NCBI GenBank assembly: GCA_023958095.1
Contig: JAMLGJ010000016.1
Location: forward strand, 1-64,000
Source of the DNA: Microthrixaceae bacterium
GTDB taxonomy: Bacteria; Actinomycetota; Acidimicrobiia; Acidimicrobiales; Microtrichaceae
Length of the DNA: 64,000 nt
Reading direction: 5' to 3'
Shown: positions 60,260 through 64,000 of the stretch, one piece after another
Layout: each line of letters opens with the position of its first letter
How positions within the stretch are numbered: position 1 is the stretch's first letter
Position numbers and translations under genes: made by a program
The notes under the pieces: model-generated
What the model saw: the letters and a program-made list of their open reading frames with translations, nothing else
Told to the model about the DNA's origin: nothing
Database searches by the model: none

Positions 60260-61108
60260 TCAGGCCGCGAACACCTCGACCCGGTCGCCGGGTCGCACTT
60301 CACCACCGTGCACGACCCAGGCGTAGCAGCGAGCCCACCCCGGGTGCTTGTCGGGGTCGATCCGGTCGAAGCGACCCCGCAGGAACGAACCCGCCACCGT
60401 GCGACACGGCGGGACGTAGGCGCTGAGCTCCAGGAGCACCTCGGAACCCACCGCCAACCGCATGCCCGGCCTGAACAGGGACCACTCGGCACCCGAGAGG
60501 AGGAGGTTCTCCCCCAGGGACCCCGGCGAGACGGGGTGGCCTTCCCCGGCGAGGGCAGCCAGCCTCTCCTCCGAGAACAGGCACACCGCCTGGAAGGGCC
60601 GGCCATGGTGTTCGCGGTCGGCCTGCGTGTCACCCTCCAGTCCGCCCGGCCCCAGGCGCACCCGCGACAGCGCCGACTTGGGCACACCACCGGTGGAGGC
60701 AGCCACCCGAACCACCTCGGCCGTCGTTGCGGATGCCAACTCCACACACACCGCACGTGCCGCCAGCGACAGCAGGCGGTCGCACTCCTCGGTGGCGATC
60801 ACCAGCGGGTCCGCAGGGTCGAGGAGGTCGGCCACGGCAGTGCGCGGTCCGTGTTCGTCGGCGAGTTGCCGAAGTGAGGTCACGACCGGTGCCACCAGCG
60901 AGTCGAGGTCGCCACCCCGCCCGCCGGCCGCCTCCAGCACGTCCCCGAGCGCCTCCAGGGCGACGGCCACGGCCCCGGGCAACCGGTCCATTCCGTCGGT
61001 CAGCCACCGCCACCGCCGCGGTGTGGTCCTCACCGTGGCCGACGCGTCACCGAGGTCGTACATGCCGGCATGCACGCGCAGAGGCTCGCGACGTCCCGCT
61101 GCGGCCAT
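60260..61108 (-). CDS. MOSC-domain protein with unknown N-terminal half
   Basis: 282 residues. The C-terminal half (about 140-282) is a MOSC domain: STGGVPKSALSRVRLGPGGLEGDTQ, GRPFQAVCLFSEE, SLGENLLLSGAEWS. These domains bind molybdenum cofactor sulfur or related ligands. The N-terminal half (about 10-135) is helical, with HAGMYDLGDASATVRTTP and FDPADP-like DPADPLVIATEECD, and resembles no MOSC partner I recognise. It overlaps the SDR stop by 1 nt (TGATG). Confidence 0.82.
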   Translation of the reverse strand: MAAAGRREPLRVHAGMYDLGDASATVRTTPRRWRWLTDGMDRLPGAVAVALEALGDVLEAAGGRGGDLDSLVAPVVTSLRQLADEHGPRTAVADLLDPADPLVIATEECDRLLSLAARAVCVELASATTAEVVRVAASTGGVPKSALSRVRLGPGGLEGDTQADREHHGRPFQAVCLFSEERLAALAGEGHPVSPGSLGENLLLSGAEWSLFRPGMRLAVGSEVLLELSAYVPPCRTVAGSFLRGRFDRIDPDKHPGWARCYAWVVHGGEVRPGDRVEVFAA

Positions 61109-62007
61109 CACGACCTTTCGGCCCCGCGCATGTCGGCAGGGGGCCGGGCCGAGCCCAGCAGTTCCGTGATCACCTCTCCGGCCTCGAGTGGGTGCTCCGA
61201 GGGCGCTGCGGCGGGGCCCCGGTGCCAACCCTCCGCGATCGCGAGGGTGCGTCCCGAGGCCTCGATGACCCGCCCGGTGACCCCGGCGGACAATCCCGAA
61301 GCGAGCCATGTCACAACCGGTGCGATCCAGCGGGGCGACATCGCGGCCCTGGCCTGCTCATCCGCCTCACCCATCGCGAGGTCCTCGGTCATCCGCGTCA
61401 GTGCGGTGGGTGCGACCGCGTTGACGGTCACCCCGTAGCGGGCGAGCTCCATCGACGCGATGTAGCTGAACGCGGCGATGCCCGCCTTCGCGGCGCCGTA
61501 GTTCGACTGTCCCACGTTGCCGTAGATGCCCGAGGGGGAAGTGGTGTTGATCAGGCGGGCATCGGGGTCGTGGCCCTCCTTGGAGCGGCCCCGCCAGTAC
61601 CGCGCCGCGTGGTGCGAAGGGGCGAAGGTGCCCTTCAGGTGCACCGAGATCACCGCATCCCATTCCTGTTCGGTCATGTTCACGAGCATCCGGTCGCGCA
61701 GGATCCCCGCATTGTTGACCACCACGTGCAGGTCCCCGAAGTGCTCCAGCGCCCTCTCCACGAGCGCCCCGGCGGCCTCGAAGTCGGTCACGTCGTGGTT
61801 GTCGGCCATCGCATCGCCACCGGCGGCAACGATCTCCTCCACGACGTCCGCGGCCGGGGCGCTGTCGGTCCCGGTGCCGTCGCGGGCACCCCCGATGTCG
61901 TTGACCACCACCTTCGCCCCCTGCGACGCGAGCATCAGCGCGTACTCGCGCCCGATGCCACGTCCCGCGCCCGTGACCACGCACACCCGCCCGTCGCAGA
62001 TTCCCAT
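61108..62007 (-). CDS. Short-chain dehydrogenase/reductase
   Basis: 299 residues. The NAD(P) glycine motif is VTGAGRGIGREYAL, the NNAG motif is VVNNAGIL, and the catalytic triad is SPSG...NYGAAKAG (Tyr and Lys). GNVGQSNYGAAKAGI resembles the hydroxyacyl-CoA dehydrogenase parts of multifunctional beta-oxidation enzymes, so acyl-CoA or steroid oxidation is plausible. The N-terminus matches the family start. It is coupled to the MOSC gene. Confidence 0.94.
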   Translation of the reverse strand: MGICDGRVCVVTGAGRGIGREYALMLASQGAKVVVNDIGGARDGTGTDSAPAADVVEEIVAAGGDAMADNHDVTDFEAAGALVERALEHFGDLHVVVNNAGILRDRMLVNMTEQEWDAVISVHLKGTFAPSHHAARYWRGRSKEGHDPDARLINTTSPSGIYGNVGQSNYGAAKAGIAAFSYIASMELARYGVTVNAVAPTALTRMTEDLAMGEADEQARAAMSPRWIAPVVTWLASGLSAGVTGRVIEASGRTLAIAEGWHRGPAAAPSEHPLEAGEVITELLGSARPPADMRGAERS

Positions 62008-62055
62008 CCTCGTCTCCTCCCGATGCCGGCTGTGAGCCCGGCGATGCCCGGCCGG

Positions 62056-63225
<1,170 letters not shown>

Positions 63226-63458
63226 CGGCGCGGATCCTACTTCGCCCGCGTGCAGCCTCCTTCGCCCTGACAGCACTCGTGGGCCCGTCGTGGGTGCGGG
63301 GAGGGGATCCGGGCCGCGATCGGGCAGACTGAACGACACATCAGGCTGGTGGGGCCTGCCACGATCCGGCAGCCGTGTTGGCCTACCGTCAACTCACCGA
63401 GACATCGGGGGTCGCTGCCTCACGCACCGACCCGGGAGCCGACCCAGCGGAGAAACAC

Positions 63459-64000
63459 GTGCAACCAGTCCCCCAGTCGAACCCGGCCGAACCGGCCGAC
63501 GCACCCGAACAGGACACCGGGACGATCGACGCTGCAACTGCGAGCCGGCGGGTCGAGGCCCTCATGTTCGAGATGCGCAAGGTGATCGTGGGCCAGGACC
63601 GCGCACTGGAGCGGATGCTCGCATCGCTGCTCTGCGGTGGCCACGTCCTGCTCGAGAGCGTGCCCGGACTGGCCAAGACGCTATCGGTGGAGACCCTCGC
63701 ACAGACCGTGGGAGGCACCTTCTCACGGATCCAGTTCACCCCCGACCTGCTCCCTGCGGATGTGGTCGGAACCCGCATCTACCGGACCTCGAGTGAACGC
63801 TTCGACGTGGAACTCGGTCCGGTGTTCGCGAACTTCGTGCTCGCCGACGAGATCAACCGTGCACCGGCGAAGGTGCAGTCCGCACTTCTCGAGGTCATGG
63901 CCGAGAAGCAGGTCACCATCGGCGGCAAGCGTCACGAGGTCCCCCTGCCCTTCCTGGTGCTCGCTACCCAGAACCCGATCGAGTCCGAAGGCGTCTACCC
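63459..64000 (+). CDS. MoxR-family AAA+ ATPase, 5' part
   Basis: The first 180 residues; the gene runs off the right edge. After a 30-residue acidic tail comes MRKVIVGQDRALERMLASLLCGGHVLLESVPGLAKT, with the Walker A-like GLAKT of MoxR proteins. FTPDLLPADVVGTRIY and the Walker B FVLADEINRAPAKVQSALLEVM follow, then ATQNPIESEGVYP. MoxR proteins assist metallocentre or complex assembly, often beside VWA proteins. GTG at 63459 has GGAG 6 nt upstream. It is divergent from ftsY across a 233-bp gap with no obvious gene. Confidence 0.95.
   Translation, partial: MQPVPQSNPAEPADAPEQDTGTIDAATASRRVEALMFEMRKVIVGQDRALERMLASLLCGGHVLLESVPGLAKTLSVETLAQTVGGTFSRIQFTPDLLPADVVGTRIYRTSSERFDVELGPVFANFVLADEINRAPAKVQSALLEVMAEKQVTIGGKRHEVPLPFLVLATQNPIESEGVY

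Overview
The window is high-GC DNA packed with short-spaced genes, many of them joined by 1-14 nt stop/start overlaps (ATGA, GTGA, TGATG) and many starting with GTG or TTG. Gene order and content point to an actinomycete: a WhiG/FliA-type sigma factor next to xerC-dprA-comM, rpsB-tsf-pyrH-frr-cdsA-dxr-rseP-ispG-proS, rimP-nusA-infB-rbfA-truB-ribF-rpsO-pnp, and ffh-rpsP-khpA-rimM-trmD-rplS-yraN. The archaeal/eukaryotic-type ProS, the WhiG-type sigma factor and the missing ylxR would suit a deep-branching Actinomycetota such as Acidimicrobiia. That placement is inference; no marker in the window proves it.

Positions 1-24000 are the accessory part. In order it holds the end of a MarR-like regulator and an orphan ABC ATPase; a SRPBCC protein coupled to a secreted M23 peptidase with a Thr-rich linker; a thiamine operon (thiN-thiB-thiP, minus strand) behind a clear TPP riboswitch but with no ATPase gene; kup coupled to an acyl-CoA dehydrogenase, divergent from an AGPS-like flavoenzyme; a three-gene pilin-like operon with poly-Thr linkers; a flavin reductase-like protein; znuA divergent from a Fur/Zur regulator; and a Rieske oxygenase coupled to an uncharacterised protein, divergent from a TetR regulator whose promoter region holds a tandem array of 14-bp near-palindromes. 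It ends with a tRNA-Val(CAC), a membrane-tailed J-domain protein, an MFS exporter and serB.

Positions 24000-63225 are mostly a housekeeping minus-strand block. It covers RNA decay (pnp), ribosome assembly and translation (rpsO, truB, rbfA, infB, nusA, rimP, rpsB, tsf, frr, rpsP, rimM, trmD, rplS), isoprenoid precursor synthesis (dxr, ispG), phospholipid synthesis (cdsA), regulated intramembrane proteolysis (rseP), recombination and DNA uptake (xerC, dprA, comM) and the SRP pathway (ffh, ftsY). A divergent MoxR-type AAA+ ATPase runs off the right end.

No CRISPR array, prophage, insertion sequence, rRNA or toxin-antitoxin pair is visible. The signals most worth follow-up are the TetR operator array (19037-19092), the promoter plus terminator-like hairpin heading rimP-nusA (36710-36787), two 17-bp tandem arrays (48727-48811 and 60161-60211), the pilin-like operon whose major product ends in a repeat-built domain, and transport systems lacking partner subunits.
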